This document shows, one piece after another, positions 32,475 to 43,967 of a stretch of 64,000 bases of DNA. Positions within the stretch are counted from its first letter, which is position 1; each line of letters opens with the position of its first letter. The translations under genes were made by a program, and so were the position numbers. This DNA is from Bacteroidales bacterium UBA4293 (GTDB taxonomy: Bacteria > Bacteroidota > Bacteroidia > Bacteroidales > Bacteroidaceae). The stretch is from the NCBI GenBank assembly GCA_002395835.1, contig DGVD01000015.1, positions 334,735-398,734 of the forward strand. Direction: 5' to 3'. Below the pieces are notes generated by a model that saw nothing but the letters and a program-made list of their open reading frames with translations, made no database searches and was not told the origin of the DNA.

Positions 32475-35400
32475 ATGCCAATAAGACTAAATAAAGTAAC
32501 AAAAGATTTTAATGTAGGTATTTCCACTATTGCCGAGTTTCTGAAAAAGAAAGGCCTTGGTGAGATTGACCAGAATCCTAATGCTAGGATTTCTGATGAG
32601 CAGTATGCTGCACTTCAGAAAGAATTCAGCAATGATAAAGATCTGGCAGAGATCAAGGATAAGATTCTTCAAAATCGTCAAAAGAAAGAAAAGAAAGTGG
32701 ATATTTCACTTGAGCCTGCAAGAGAGAATGTAAAAACAGAGAGCCAAGGCCCTAAAATTTTAGGTAAGATTGATTTGGATTCTCTTAATAAGCCAAAGGT
32801 TGAACCTAAAAAAGAAGAGGTTGAACCTAAGGAACTTGAACCTGTTGAGTCTCCAAAGCAAGAGGAAAAAATAGAGGAGTTAAAACCAGAGGTTAAGCCA
32901 GAGCCAAAAGTAGAAACCCCTGCCCCTGAAATTGAGCCAGAGGAAGAAACTGAAGTACCAGCTATAGAGGTTTCAGAGGAAGAGGTTGTACCAAAGCCTG
33001 AGGTTGAGGTTCCTGTTCTAAAAGAGGAACCTGCAGTGGCTGAAGAGAAGGTTCCAACATCATCAATCCCAGTGCCTGATAAGCCAAAGAAGAATGAAAT
33101 TCAGACAGTGGAGGAAAATGGTGTTACTAAGGTTGTGCCGGTTTATGAGAACAAGATTAAGGTTTTGGGTACTATAGATCTTTCTGCTTTGAACCAGTCT
33201 ACTCATCCTAAAAAGAAGACTAAAGAAGAACGTAAGAAAGAACGTGATGACCGTAGAAAGATTAATAGTTCACAACAGAATGAGAATAATCGTTCTCAAG
33301 ACCAACGTCAAGGTGATTCTACCAAAAAACGCCAGCGTATTACCAAAGATCAACGTGTAGATGTAGCAGCTGAAAGCAAGCGCATGGACAATAATGGACA
33401 GAGGAAAGATAAGTCTAGAAATCAAGGTAATAATAATGGTAATATTGGCAGGGACAGAGATAGAGATAGAGACAAAGATAGGGATAGAGATAGAGACCAA
33501 AGAAATGGTAAGCGGAATAAAAACAATCGTAATGACCGAGAACCAGTTTCTTCATTGAGTTTCTCAATCCATGATCAAGTTTCTGATGAAGATGTAGCAA
33601 AGCAAGTAAAAGAAACTTTGGCTCGTTTGACAGGTAAGCAGAAAGTCAATAAGTCTGGTGCCAAGTATAGAAAAGAAAAGCGTGAAAATGCACTGAATAG
33701 AGTTCAAGAAGAACTTAGAGAAGAGGCTGCAGAAAGCAAGATTCTGAAACTGACAGAGTTTGTAACCGCAAATGAGTTAGCTACCATGATGAATGTTAGT
33801 GTAAATCAAGTTATAGGTACTTGTATGAGCATTGGTATCATGGTTTCTATCAATCAACGCTTGGATGCAGAGACTATTAACTTGGTAGCAGAAGAGTTTG
33901 GCTATACTACAGAATATGTTAGTGCAAGTGTTTCTGCTGCTGTTGCTGAAGAAGATGATAAAGAAGAAGATTTACAGCCACGTGCACCTATTGTAACTGT
34001 AATGGGTCATGTAGATCATGGAAAGACTTCTTTGCTAGACTTTATTCGTAATACAAATGTGATTGCAGGTGAAGCTGGTGGTATCACTCAGCACATAGGT
34101 GCATATAATGTGAAATTGCCTAATAACCAACACATTACTTTCTTGGATACTCCAGGTCATGAGGCTTTCACCGCTATGCGTGCCCGTGGTGCCCAAGTAA
34201 CAGATATAGCAATCATTATTATTGCAGCAGATGATAGTGTCATGCCTACTACTCGTGAGGCTATTGCTCATGCACAAGCTGCAAATGTTCCAATGGTGTT
34301 TGCTATAAATAAGATAGATAAGCCAGGGGCAAATCCTGAGAAGATTAAGGAAGACTTGGCTAATATGAATTTATTGGTTGAAGATTGGGGTGGTAAGTAT
34401 CAGTGCCAGGAGATTAGTGCCAAGAAAGGTATTGGAGTAGATGATTTGTTGGAGAAGGTGCTTTTGGAGGCAGAATTACTGGATTTGAAAGCTAATCCTA
34501 ATCGTAAGGCTACGGGTTCTATTATAGAGTCAACATTGGATAAAGGACGTGGTTTTGTTGCAACAGTTCTTGTAGCTAATGGAACTCTTAAAGTAGGTGA
34601 TATAGTTTTGGCCGGCACTTATTATGGCCGAATTAAAGCTATGTTTAATGAGCGAAATCAGCGTGTGGAGAAGGCAGGCCCATCAGAGCCTGTTATTATC
34701 CTTGGTCTGAATGGTGCTCCACAAGCTGGTGATACCTTCCATGTCATGGATAGTGACCAAGAGGCTCGTGAAATTACTAGCAAAAGAGAGCAATTACAAC
34801 GTGAGCAGGGATTACGTACACAGACTCGTCTAACATTGGATGAAATAGGTCATCGCATTGCTTTAGGAAGCTTTAAGGAATTGAACCTTATAGTTAAGGG
34901 CGATGTGGATGGATCTGTTGAGGCTTTAAGTGATTCTTTAATTAAGTTGTCGACGGAGAAGATTCAGGTCAATGTTATTTATAAGGCTGTAGGTCAGATT
35001 TCAGAGAGTGATGTTTCGTTGGCTTCTGTATCCGATGCTATTATAGTGGGCTTCCAAGTACGTCCTTCAGGAGGTGCTCGCAAGATGGCTGAACAGGATG
35101 GTGTGGATATCCGTACTTATTCTGTCATCTATGATGCCATTGAAGAGGTGAAGACAGCAATGGAAGGTATGTTGGAAAAGGTTGTAAAGGAAGAGGTTAC
35201 CGCCACTATTGAAGTTCGTGAGGTCTTCCATATTTCAAAGGTTGGTATGGTAGCTGGTGCCATGGTGAAAGAAGGTAAGGTAAAACGAACAGATAAGGCT
35301 CGTTTGATTCGCGATGGTATTGTTATTTATACAGGTAATATCAATGCACTTAAGCGTTTCAAAGATGATGTTAAGGAAGTTGCTACTAACTTCGAGTGCG

Positions 35401-35489
35401 GTATAAGCTTGACCAACTGTAATGATATAAAGGTAGGTGATGTAATTGAAGCCTTCCAGGAAATTGAAATTAAACAAAGCCTGGACTAA
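32475..35489 (+). CDS. infB: Translation initiation factor IF-2
   Basis: 1004 aa. N-terminal IF2N module ([20 protein letters not shown]), a disordered linker of about 350 residues rich in Glu/Pro/Lys then Arg/Asp, a second IF2N domain about residue 415, and the GTPase domain about residue 500: [20 protein letters not shown] and NKID. Domains II-IV follow. It binds fMet-tRNA and promotes subunit joining. The linker holds RDRD/KDRD repeats near residues 330-345. Confidence 0.97.
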   Translation: MPIRLNKVTKDFNVGISTIAEFLKKKGLGEIDQNPNARISDEQYAALQKEFSNDKDLAEIKDKILQNRQKKEKKVDISLEPARENVKTESQGPKILGKIDLDSLNKPKVEPKKEEVEPKELEPVESPKQEEKIEELKPEVKPEPKVETPAPEIEPEEETEVPAIEVSEEEVVPKPEVEVPVLKEEPAVAEEKVPTSSIPVPDKPKKNEIQTVEENGVTKVVPVYENKIKVLGTIDLSALNQSTHPKKKTKEERKKERDDRRKINSSQQNENNRSQDQRQGDSTKKRQRITKDQRVDVAAESKRMDNNGQRKDKSRNQGNNNGNIGRDRDRDRDKDRDRDRDQRNGKRNKNNRNDREPVSSLSFSIHDQVSDEDVAKQVKETLARLTGKQKVNKSGAKYRKEKRENALNRVQEELREEAAESKILKLTEFVTANELATMMNVSVNQVIGTCMSIGIMVSINQRLDAETINLVAEEFGYTTEYVSASVSAAVAEEDDKEEDLQPRAPIVTVMGHVDHGKTSLLDFIRNTNVIAGEAGGITQHIGAYNVKLPNNQHITFLDTPGHEAFTAMRARGAQVTDIAIIIIAADDSVMPTTREAIAHAQAANVPMVFAINKIDKPGANPEKIKEDLANMNLLVEDWGGKYQCQEISAKKGIGVDDLLEKVLLEAELLDLKANPNRKATGSIIESTLDKGRGFVATVLVANGTLKVGDIVLAGTYYGRIKAMFNERNQRVEKAGPSEPVIILGLNGAPQAGDTFHVMDSDQEAREITSKREQLQREQGLRTQTRLTLDEIGHRIALGSFKELNLIVKGDVDGSVEALSDSLIKLSTEKIQVNVIYKAVGQISESDVSLASVSDAIIVGFQVRPSGGARKMAEQDGVDIRTYSVIYDAIEEVKTAMEGMLEKVVKEEVTATIEVREVFHISKVGMVAGAMVKEGKVKRTDKARLIRDGIVIYTGNINALKRFKDDVKEVATNFECGISLTNCNDIKVGDVIEAFQEIEIKQSLD

Positions 35490-35501
35490 TATCGTTCCAT
35501 A

Positions 35502-36029
35502 ATGTCAACAATTGATATAATATTGTTAGTATTCCTTGGGATAGGATTTATTTGGGGATGTATGCGGGGCTTTGTTGCTCAGCTTGTCAGTCTGTTAGGT
35601 GCGGTGGTAGGTTTTCTAGTGGCTTGTGCTTTATATAGTACATTGGGAAATATTCTTGCACCTCAGATTGGCGCATCACCTACAATAGGGCACATTTTGG
35701 CTTTTTTCTTAATTTGGATATGTGTGCCATTACTTTGTACCATGGTGGGTAAATTTATCACAAATATCCTGGAAAAAATTAAACTTGGGTGGTTAAACAG
35801 ATTATTTGGAGGAGCCTTTGGATTTTTTAAGGTCCTTTTGTTTCTAAGTGTAATCCTAACTCTCTTGGAATTCATTGATAAATACAACAGCAATCCACTG
35901 ATAAAAGTGGAGACAAAGGAAAATTCTGTGTTATATTATCCTGTACAAGAGTTTGCTGGTAAATTATTGCCATCAGATTTCTTGCATCGGAATACCACAG
36001 ATCCAAAGGCTGTAACCATCAAGGTATGA
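35502..36029 (+). CDS. CvpA family membrane protein
   Basis: 175 aa with four membrane helices. The N terminus [23 protein letters not shown] is the CvpA signature. The family is named for colicin V production but its role in most bacteria is unclear. Between infB (12 bp) and sufB (22 bp), so cotranscribed. Confidence 0.85.
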   Translation: MSTIDIILLVFLGIGFIWGCMRGFVAQLVSLLGAVVGFLVACALYSTLGNILAPQIGASPTIGHILAFFLIWICVPLLCTMVGKFITNILEKIKLGWLNRLFGGAFGFFKVLLFLSVILTLLEFIDKYNSNPLIKVETKENSVLYYPVQEFAGKLLPSDFLHRNTTDPKAVTIKV

Positions 36030-36051
36030 TCTTGTTGGATTTCGTATTGAA

Positions 36052-37506
36052 ATGGAAAATTTGAAGCAAGAAAAGAATAAACTAGTGCGTGAAGTGGCAG
36101 ACCGTAAGTACGAATATGGTTTTATCACGGATGTGCATACAGATATTATAGAAAAAGGGCTGAACGAAGATGTCATTCGGCTTATATCAGCCCGCAAGGG
36201 GGAACCTGAGTGGCTTTTAGATTTTCGTTTGAAAGCCTATAGCTATTGGTTGACTCAAAAGATGCCAACATGGCCACATCTTCAGATTCCGGAAATTGAC
36301 TATCAGGCTATTTCATATTATGCAGATCCTACGGCGAAAAAGAAGGATGGACCACAGGAAATAGACCCTGAATTGATGAAAACTTTCGATAAATTAGGTA
36401 TTCCTTTGGAAGAACGCCTAGCTTTGAGTGGGACAGCTGTGGATGCAGTGATGGACTCTGTGTCTGTAAAAACTACTTTTAAGGAAAGTTTGCGAGAAAA
36501 AGGCATTATTTTTTGCTCCATTAGCGAAGCTGTGAGGGAACATCCAGATTTGGTAAAGCAATATTTGGGGAGTGTAGTCCCTTATCGTGATAATTTTTTT
36601 GCAGCCTTAAATTCTGCAGTCTTTAGTGACGGATCATTTGTTTATGTTCCAAAGGGGGTTCGTTGTCCTATGGAGCTTTCAACATATTTTCGTATCAATG
36701 CCCGGAATACAGGTCAGTTTGAACGAACCCTTATTGTTGCAGACGATGATTCATATGTTTCTTATCTGGAAGGTTGTACAGCGCCAATGCGTGATGAGAA
36801 TCAGCTTCATGCTGCTATTGTAGAGATTGTAGTTAACGAGCGTGCAGAGGTTAAATATTCTACAGTGCAGAACTGGTATCCTGGTGACTCAGAAGGCAAG
36901 GGAGGTGTTTATAATTTTGTAACCAAGCGTGGGCATCTTCGTGGCGCAGACAGTAAATTGTCATGGACTCAGGTGGAAACTGGTTCTGCTATTACTTGGA
37001 AATACCCCAGTTGTGTGTTAAGCGGAAATAATTCACAAGCAGAGTTTTATTCTGTAGCTGTAACAAATAATTATCAGCAGGCAGATACTGGTACTAAGAT
37101 GATCCATATTGGGGAAAATACGAAGAGTACAATTATCAGCAAAGGAATTTCTGCAGGTAAGAGCCATAATTCTTACCGTGGTTTGGTAAAAATTGATGCT
37201 CGTGCTGATGGAGCTCGAAATTATAGTTCTTGTGATTCGTTGCTTTTAAGTGATACTTGTGGTGCACATACTTTCCCATACATAGATGTAAAGAATGATA
37301 CTGGTATTGTGGAGCATGAGGCTACTACTTCTAAGATTAGCGAGGATCAACTTTTCTATTGTAATCAGCGTGGTATACCAGCAGAGGAAGCTGTAGGACT
37401 GATAGTTAATGGTTATGCGAAGGATGTGCTCAATAAACTGCCAATGGAATTTGCAGTAGAAGCTCAGAAATTATTGAGTGTGTCATTGGAAGGTAGTGTA
37501 GGATAA
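36052..37506 (+). CDS. sufB: Fe-S cluster assembly protein SufB
   Basis: 484 aa, full length. Forms the SufBC2D scaffold on which Fe-S clusters are built. Conserved [39 protein letters not shown] and the C-terminal [19 protein letters not shown] with essential Glu/His/Cys residues are present. First gene of sufBCDS. Confidence 0.96.
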   Translation: MENLKQEKNKLVREVADRKYEYGFITDVHTDIIEKGLNEDVIRLISARKGEPEWLLDFRLKAYSYWLTQKMPTWPHLQIPEIDYQAISYYADPTAKKKDGPQEIDPELMKTFDKLGIPLEERLALSGTAVDAVMDSVSVKTTFKESLREKGIIFCSISEAVREHPDLVKQYLGSVVPYRDNFFAALNSAVFSDGSFVYVPKGVRCPMELSTYFRINARNTGQFERTLIVADDDSYVSYLEGCTAPMRDENQLHAAIVEIVVNERAEVKYSTVQNWYPGDSEGKGGVYNFVTKRGHLRGADSKLSWTQVETGSAITWKYPSCVLSGNNSQAEFYSVAVTNNYQQADTGTKMIHIGENTKSTIISKGISAGKSHNSYRGLVKIDARADGARNYSSCDSLLLSDTCGAHTFPYIDVKNDTGIVEHEATTSKISEDQLFYCNQRGIPAEEAVGLIVNGYAKDVLNKLPMEFAVEAQKLLSVSLEGSVG

Positions 37507-37520
37507 AAAAGGATGTAATA

Positions 37521-38285
37521 ATGCTAGAGATAAAGAATTTGCATGCCAGCATTAATGGTAAGGAGATATTGAAAGGTATTAATCTGACTATAAATGATGG
37601 AGAGATTCATGCCTTGATGGGCCAGAATGGCGCAGGTAAAAGCACGTTGAGTAATGTGCTTGTTGGCCATCCTGCCTATGAGGTTACTCAAGGTTCAATA
37701 ACTTTTAACGGGAAAGATCTTTTAGCTTTGAAGCCAGAGGAACGTTCTCATGAGGGTATCTTTATGTCATTTCAAGCACCTGTGGAGATTCCAGGTGTTT
37801 CTATGGTTAATTTCATGCGCGCAGCAGTGAATGCTAAACGTAAATATTTAGGAAAAGAACCTCTTACAGCAGGTGAATTCCTAAAGATTATGCGTGAGAA
37901 ACGCAAAATAGTAGAACTGGATAGTAAATTGTCCAATCGTTCTGTCAATGAAGGGTTTAGCGGTGGAGAAAAGAAGCGAAATGAAATTTTTCAAATGGCA
38001 ATGCTAGAACCTACTTTTGCTATTTTGGATGAAACAGATTCCGGATTGGACGTTGATGCGTTACGTATTGTTGCTGATGGGTTCAACAAGCTGAAAACAG
38101 AAAAGACTAGTGCCTTGGTAATAACGCATTATCAGCGCCTTTTGGATTATATAAAACCCGACTTTGTTCATGTATTGTTGGATGGAAATATTGTCAAAAC
38201 CGGTGGTCCTGAACTTGCATTGGAAATCGAGGATCGTGGATTTGATTGGATAAAGGCAGAAAGAGCAGTAAAAAATGAAGAGTGA
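37521..38285 (+). CDS. sufC: SUF system ATPase SufC
   Basis: 254 aa ABC ATPase. Walker A GQNGAGKST, signature SGGEKKRNEIFQ, Walker B FAILDETDSGLD. Powers SufBD scaffold rearrangement. Overlaps sufD by 11 bp, suggesting coupled translation. Confidence 0.97.
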   Translation: MLEIKNLHASINGKEILKGINLTINDGEIHALMGQNGAGKSTLSNVLVGHPAYEVTQGSITFNGKDLLALKPEERSHEGIFMSFQAPVEIPGVSMVNFMRAAVNAKRKYLGKEPLTAGEFLKIMREKRKIVELDSKLSNRSVNEGFSGGEKKRNEIFQMAMLEPTFAILDETDSGLDVDALRIVADGFNKLKTEKTSALVITHYQRLLDYIKPDFVHVLLDGNIVKTGGPELALEIEDRGFDWIKAERAVKNEE

Positions 38286-39690
38286 GCAACAATACATAGA
38301 ACTCTTTCAGCAGTGTCGTCAATTGCTTTCCAGCCAGAGTGACGTAGTGCTTGATGCTTTACGTGATGAGGCATTTAGAATCTTTAAGCGTATTGGCTTA
38401 CCTGATAAGAAAGCAGAAAGGTATAAATATACTGATGTCCAAGAAGCATTTTCTCCTAATTATGGTTTGAATCTGAATCGTTTGCAGTTCAGGATTAATC
38501 CTTATGATGTTTTTAAATGCAACGTACCTAATATGAGTACATTGCTCTATTTCATTGTGAATGATGCTTTTCATTCGAAAGAATACCCTAATGCAAAACC
38601 CAGTGGAGGAATAATCATAAGTTCTCTCAATGAGGCTGCACATCTATATCCAGATTTGGTGTCAAAATACTATGGACAAATAGTTCGTAAGGCTGAGACT
38701 CCTTCAATTAATTCTGAGGGAGGACAAATTATAGATGGTGAATTTGTTCCTTTACGTAAGAATAATGAGCCAGATGCTATTACAGCCTTAAATACGATGT
38801 TAGTTCAAGATGGCTTGTTTATTTATGTACCAAAGAATACCGTATCAGATAAGGCAATACAGGTCGTAAATGTTTTGACTTCAACGGTAGATTTATTGGT
38901 AAATCGTAGAGTTCTTGTAGTGTTGGAGGAAGGTGCTAAGGCAAAGTTGCTTTTTTGTGATGAAAGTATGTCGGATGTCAACATGTTAGCTACTCAAGTT
39001 ATGGAAGTTTATGCTGGACCAAGTAGCGAACTGGAACTGTATGAATTGGAAGAGACCAATATGAAAAATAAGCGTTTCAGCAATCTGTATGTTCAGCAAC
39101 ATGATAAAAGTAAAGTAACTTTGAATTCTATTTCACTTCATAATGGCCTTACCCGTAATATGACTTATGTCAGTTTAGAGGGAGAAGAATCTGTAATAAA
39201 TCTCTATGGGGGTGTCATTGCAGATAAAGAGCAACATGTAGATAATCATACACTGGTAGACCATAAAGTTCCTAAGTGTGTGAGCAATGAGCTTTTCAAA
39301 TATGTTCTGGACGATAATTCAGTGGGCGCTTTCGCTGGCCGAATTTTAGTAAGAAATGATGCTCAAAAAACAGAATCTCAAGAAACGAATGCCAATCTAT
39401 GTGTAACAAAGACGGCGCATATGTTTACCCAACCTATGTTGGAAATTTACGCAGATGATGTGAAATGTAATCATGGAGCAACTGTGGGTCAGCTTAATGA
39501 AGCTGCTTTATTTTACATGCGCCAGCGTGGAATTTCCTTAGATGAGGCTAAACTGCTTTTAAAGTTTGCTTTTGTAGGTGAGGTTATTGATAAAGTAGAT
39601 TTAGAGCCATTAAGAGATCGTCTGCATTATTTAGTGGAAAAGCGTTTCCGTGGAGAATTAAATAAGTGTTCAGGTTGTAGACTTTGTTAG
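38275..39690 (+). CDS. sufD: Fe-S cluster assembly protein SufD
   Basis: 471 aa, a SufB paralogue. C-terminal core with VDNHTLVDHKVP, LVRNDAQKTESQETNANL and CNHGATVGQLNEAALFYMRQRGI is typical. It ends in a Cys-rich tail, NKCSGCRLC, which is unusual and may touch the nascent cluster. It starts inside sufC. Confidence 0.94.
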   Translation: MKSEQQYIELFQQCRQLLSSQSDVVLDALRDEAFRIFKRIGLPDKKAERYKYTDVQEAFSPNYGLNLNRLQFRINPYDVFKCNVPNMSTLLYFIVNDAFHSKEYPNAKPSGGIIISSLNEAAHLYPDLVSKYYGQIVRKAETPSINSEGGQIIDGEFVPLRKNNEPDAITALNTMLVQDGLFIYVPKNTVSDKAIQVVNVLTSTVDLLVNRRVLVVLEEGAKAKLLFCDESMSDVNMLATQVMEVYAGPSSELELYELEETNMKNKRFSNLYVQQHDKSKVTLNSISLHNGLTRNMTYVSLEGEESVINLYGGVIADKEQHVDNHTLVDHKVPKCVSNELFKYVLDDNSVGAFAGRILVRNDAQKTESQETNANLCVTKTAHMFTQPMLEIYADDVKCNHGATVGQLNEAALFYMRQRGISLDEAKLLLKFAFVGEVIDKVDLEPLRDRLHYLVEKRFRGELNKCSGCRLC

Positions 39691-39694
39691 GACT

Positions 39695-40909
39695 ATGTAT
39701 GACGTATATAAAATCCGTGAAGATTTTCCTATATTGGAACGTGAGGTGTATAAGCATCCATTAGTCTATTTGGATAATGCTGCCACTACACAAAAGCCTC
39801 GTGTTGTGGTAGATTCTATAGTGAATGAATATTATTCAGCCAATGCTAATGTACATAGAGGTGTTCATTATTTGTCTCAAATAGCTACAGAATTGCATGA
39901 AGCGTCCAGAGAGAAAGTACGTAAATTCTTGAATGCTCGTAGCACATCAGAGATTATATTTACTAGAGGAACCACTGAAAGTATGAATTTGTTGGCTTAC
40001 TCTTATGGTGAAGCCTTTTTGGAAGATGGTGATGAAGTTATTATTTCCGTGATGGAGCACCATAGTAATATAGTTCCTTGGCAGATTCTACAGCAACGAA
40101 AAAAGATAGTTCTGAGGGTTATTCCAATGAATGATAATGGAGAACTACTTTTAGATGAATACAAGAAACTCTTCAATGAACGCACAAAGTTGGTTAGCGT
40201 AACCCATGTAAGCAATGTACTTGGAACAGTGAATCCTATCAAGGAATTAATCCGGATTGCACATGAAAATGCTGTTCCTGTGGCAGTGGATGCAGCACAA
40301 AGTGTTCCACATATTCCTGTGGATGTGCAAGACTTGGATTGTGATTTCTTAGCTTTTAGTGGACATAAAGTATATGGCCCTACAGGGGTAGGCGTCTTAT
40401 ATGGAAAAGAAGTCCTACTGGAACAAATGCCTCCTTATCAAGGTGGTGGTGAAATGATTCAAAATGTTAGTTTTGAGCATACAACATATAACAGTCTTCC
40501 TTTCAAGTTTGAGGCAGGGACTCCAGATTATGTCGCAACCACCGGTTTAGCAAAAGCTTTGGATTATTGTTCTAACTTAGGAATGGAGAACATAGCACGG
40601 CATGAACAAGAACTGACTCGATATGCTATGTCTAAATTAAACCAATTGGGTGATATACGTATTTTCGGGAATGCAATAGAAAAAGATGCTGTGGTTTCTT
40701 TTCAGGTTGGGAATATTCACCATTTGGACTTGGGAACATTACTCGACCGTCTTGGAATTGCTATAAGGACAGGGCACCATTGTGCAGAGCCTTTGATGCA
40801 TCGTTTAGGTATAGAGGGAACAGCCCGAGCTTCCTTTGCTCTTTATAATACAAAAGATGAGATTGATATCCTTATTGCAGGCATAGAACGTGTCCGCAAG
40901 ATGTTTTGA
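39695..40909 (+). CDS. sufS: Cysteine desulfurase SufS
   Basis: 404 aa PLP enzyme giving sulfur to the SUF scaffold. Start VYLDNAATTQKP; PLP Lys in FSGHKVYGPTGVGV; active-site Cys in IAIRTGHHCAEPLM. No sufE or sufU lies next to it in this window. 4 bp after sufD. Confidence 0.95.
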   Translation: MYDVYKIREDFPILEREVYKHPLVYLDNAATTQKPRVVVDSIVNEYYSANANVHRGVHYLSQIATELHEASREKVRKFLNARSTSEIIFTRGTTESMNLLAYSYGEAFLEDGDEVIISVMEHHSNIVPWQILQQRKKIVLRVIPMNDNGELLLDEYKKLFNERTKLVSVTHVSNVLGTVNPIKELIRIAHENAVPVAVDAAQSVPHIPVDVQDLDCDFLAFSGHKVYGPTGVGVLYGKEVLLEQMPPYQGGGEMIQNVSFEHTTYNSLPFKFEAGTPDYVATTGLAKALDYCSNLGMENIARHEQELTRYAMSKLNQLGDIRIFGNAIEKDAVVSFQVGNIHHLDLGTLLDRLGIAIRTGHHCAEPLMHRLGIEGTARASFALYNTKDEIDILIAGIERVRKMF

Positions 40910-40929
40910 TTATCCTAAAAACAAACAAT

Positions 40930-43326
40930 ATGAAAAAAATGCTATTGCTTGCTGTGCTGAGTGTATTGTGTACGTTTGGTGTGGCTCAGGAACGTCTGCC
41001 AGAATATCTTCAAGCAGAAAAGTTTACCCAGGAGAAGTTGAATAACATGCTTTTTTCCACGAAAGTGACTCCTAATTGGATGCAGAAAGGTTCTAAATTT
41101 TGGTATGAGTACAAAACCACGCAGGGAACAAATTGGTATATAGTAGATGCAGCAACTCGTAGCCAACGTCAACTATTTGATTTGGATGAACTGGCAGCAC
41201 AACTAACGGAGATTGTTAAAGACCCATTTGATGCACAGCATCTTTCTATTCGTAATCTGAAAGCAAAGGAGGATGCTAGGACTTTTACTTTTGAGGTTCA
41301 ATCAACTAGAGAAAAGAAGAATGATAATAAAAAGAAGGAAGTCTTTTATTTTTCATATGATAGTCAGACTCGTAAATTAACTCAAGTAGAGGAAGAAGAA
41401 TCTAAGCCTTTAAGGTGGGGGTCAGTTTCTCCAGATAAAAAGGTTGTGGTTTATGCTAAGGATCTGAATCTTTATCGTATGAGCTATGAAGATTATTTGA
41501 AAGCAAAGAAGAACGAGAAGGATAGTACGATAGTTGAAACTCAAATTACTACGGATGGAGTGAAAGATTTTGGGTATGGACAACAACGTAGTACATTGAA
41601 TACGGATACTTTAATGGATGGTAAGCGTAAAAGTGTTTATGGCATTCAATGGTCACCAGATTCTCGTCATTTTGCCATCATTGTAACGGATAATCGGGCA
41701 GTGAAGGAACTTTGGGTTATTAATTCCTCGGCTAATCCTAGGCCTACCTTAGAGACTTATAAATATCAGATGCCAGGTGAAAAGGAAGCTCCAATTGAAC
41801 ATCTTTATCTTTTCGATGTAAGCGATAATTCTCGTATAGAAATTAAAACATCTTTGTATAAAGACCAAACCTTGGATTTGGCACGTGTGAGACGATTGAA
41901 ACGCCAAACAGGGGTGGAAGATTTGCCTACATTATGGCTAGGAGATGAAAAACGATTCTTTTTGACTCGTAGTAGCCGTGATTTGCATCGGATAGATGTT
42001 TGCAGTTACACTCTAGGTGATGATTCTATAAAAACTATTATACCAGAGCGGATGAATACTTATCAAGAAACGCGCAATTTAGAACTGGTTAATAATAAAG
42101 AACTGATTCAGTGGAGTGAGCGTGATGGTTGGGCACATTTATACTTGTATGATACGGAAGGTAAGTTTAAGAATAGAATTACTAAGGGCTCATGGCATGT
42201 AGAAGAAATCGTTAAGGTAGATGAGAAAGCCCGTATGGTTTATTTTAAGGCAAATGGTATGGATCCTAATGAGAATCCCTATTATGAACATCTATACAAG
42301 GTAAGTTTAAATGGAGGAACACCCAAGTTGGTCACTCCTGGTAATTACGTGCATGATGTGCAAATGGATGATGATTGTCTGATTGTTGTTGATAATTATT
42401 CTCGTGTGAATACCGTTCCTAAGACTGATTTGTTAGACACCAATGGTAATAAGATCATGACACTTCAAGAAGCAGATTTCAGTTTGATGTTTGCTGCGGG
42501 TTATAAGTTCCCCGAACCATTTAAGGTAAAGGCTGCTGATGGTGTAACAGATTTATATGGTGTGATGTACAAACCATTCAATATGGATTCTACTAAGGTT
42601 TATCCTATTATAGACTATGTATATCCAGGTCCTCAGGTGGAGGCGACAGAATATGCATTCCGTAATATGACAGTGCGTACCGACCGATTGGCTCAAGCTG
42701 GTTTCATTGTGATTTCAGTAGGTCAGCGTGGTGGGCATCCAAGTCGCTCAAAGTGGTATCATAATTACGGTTATGGTAATATGCGTGATTACCCATTGGA
42801 AGATCATAAATATGCCATAGAACAATTAGCAGCTCGTCATAGCTTTATAGACATTAATAAGGTTGGAATTCATGGCCACAGTGGTGGTGGTTTCATGAGT
42901 ACTGCAGCCATATGTCAGTATCCAGATTTCTTTAAGGTTGCTGTTAGCTGTGCAGGAAATCATGATAATAGTATTTATAATCGTTGGTGGAGTGAGACTC
43001 ATCATGGTGTGAAAGAAAATGTGACAGAAAAGGGAGATACAGTATTCTCTTATAAAGTTGGAACCAATCAAGAAATTGTTTCTAAATTAAAAGGGCATCT
43101 CCTTTTGGTCCATGGTGATATAGATAATAATGTACATCCAGGAAATACCATTCGCGTAGTAAATGCGTTAATTAAAGCTGGGAAGCGTTTTGACATGCTT
43201 GTTTTACCACAGCAACGGCATGGATTTGGCGATATGAACGAATACTTCTATTGGCGTTTGGTAGATTATTTCTCTGAGCATTTAAGAGGTAAAAGTGAAC
43301 ATTTTGTAGATATACCAAAGAGATAA
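40930..43326 (+). CDS. S9 family prolyl oligopeptidase / dipeptidyl peptidase IV
   Basis: About 798 aa. Signal peptide MKKMLLLAVLSVLCTFGVAQ. N-terminal beta-propeller (DPPIV_N) to about residue 540, then the alpha/beta hydrolase with Ser in GIHGHSGGGFMST, Asp in HGDIDNNVHPGN and His in QQRHGFG. It cleaves dipeptides after Pro/Ala in the periplasm. It starts 20 bp after sufS with no visible promoter, so it is probably the last gene of the long operon ended by the terminator at 43325-43359. Confidence 0.93.
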   Translation: MKKMLLLAVLSVLCTFGVAQERLPEYLQAEKFTQEKLNNMLFSTKVTPNWMQKGSKFWYEYKTTQGTNWYIVDAATRSQRQLFDLDELAAQLTEIVKDPFDAQHLSIRNLKAKEDARTFTFEVQSTREKKNDNKKKEVFYFSYDSQTRKLTQVEEEESKPLRWGSVSPDKKVVVYAKDLNLYRMSYEDYLKAKKNEKDSTIVETQITTDGVKDFGYGQQRSTLNTDTLMDGKRKSVYGIQWSPDSRHFAIIVTDNRAVKELWVINSSANPRPTLETYKYQMPGEKEAPIEHLYLFDVSDNSRIEIKTSLYKDQTLDLARVRRLKRQTGVEDLPTLWLGDEKRFFLTRSSRDLHRIDVCSYTLGDDSIKTIIPERMNTYQETRNLELVNNKELIQWSERDGWAHLYLYDTEGKFKNRITKGSWHVEEIVKVDEKARMVYFKANGMDPNENPYYEHLYKVSLNGGTPKLVTPGNYVHDVQMDDDCLIVVDNYSRVNTVPKTDLLDTNGNKIMTLQEADFSLMFAAGYKFPEPFKVKAADGVTDLYGVMYKPFNMDSTKVYPIIDYVYPGPQVEATEYAFRNMTVRTDRLAQAGFIVISVGQRGGHPSRSKWYHNYGYGNMRDYPLEDHKYAIEQLAARHSFIDINKVGIHGHSGGGFMSTAAICQYPDFFKVAVSCAGNHDNSIYNRWWSETHHGVKENVTEKGDTVFSYKVGTNQEIVSKLKGHLLLVHGDIDNNVHPGNTIRVVNALIKAGKRFDMLVLPQQRHGFGDMNEYFYWRLVDYFSEHLRGKSEHFVDIPKR

Positions 43327-43359
43327 CAGAAAAAGCGGGAATTTCCCGCTTTTTCTGTT
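43325..43359. terminator. Bidirectional terminator
   Basis: AACAGAAAAAGCGGGAA / TTCCCGCTTTTTCTGTT, a perfect 17-bp inverted repeat between convergent S9 peptidase and rnhB genes. Confidence 0.9.
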
Positions 43360-43966
43360 ATTCATTAGGAAACAACTCTAATTGGCCATCTCCTAAAAGA
43401 TTATAGGATAGACGATGATAGGGGGTAATCCCATATTTAGCTATAGCGTCTCGATGTTTTTTGGTGGGGTATCCTTTATTATTAATCCAATCATAATTAG
43501 GATATTCTTTATGTAATAGGTTCATATAATCATCACGATAGGTCTTAGCTAAAATGGAGGCAGCTGCGATTGAAAGATATTTGCCATCGCCTTTTACAAT
43601 CGTGGAATAAGGAACATCATGGTAGGGTGTGAATTTATTGCCATCTATGATAAGATATTCCGGTTTTATTTTTAGCTTGTCTATTGCTCTATGCATAGCT
43701 AGGAAAGAAGCACGTAAGATATTGATCTTATCTATTTCTTTTTCATTTACCACGCCTACAGCCCATGCGATGGCGTCACGTTCTATTTCTTCTCTTAGCT
43801 TATAGCGCTGTTTTTCTGAAAGCTGTTTAGAGTCATTCAAAAGGTCATTTTTGTAGTCTTTGGGGAAAATGACAGATGCAGCATAAACTGCACCTGCCAA
43901 ACATCCTCTTCCAGCCTCATCACAACCAGCTTCTATCTTTTCTTCTTGGAAAAATGATTTTAGCAT
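43358..43966 (-). CDS. rnhB: Ribonuclease HII
   Basis: 202 aa (206 if started at 43978). Removes ribonucleotides from DNA-RNA hybrids. Catalytic DE in [16 protein letters not shown], then [11 protein letters not shown] and [13 protein letters not shown] carry the other acidic residues. The start region overlaps the stop of the isomerase remnant, so the gene may be read from the oxidoreductase transcript. Confidence 0.95.
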   Translation of the reverse strand: MLKSFFQEEKIEAGCDEAGRGCLAGAVYAASVIFPKDYKNDLLNDSKQLSEKQRYKLREEIERDAIAWAVGVVNEKEIDKINILRASFLAMHRAIDKLKIKPEYLIIDGNKFTPYHDVPYSTIVKGDGKYLSIAAASILAKTYRDDYMNLLHKEYPNYDWINNKGYPTKKHRDAIAKYGITPYHRLSYNLLGDGQLELFPNE

Positions 43967-43967
43967 G

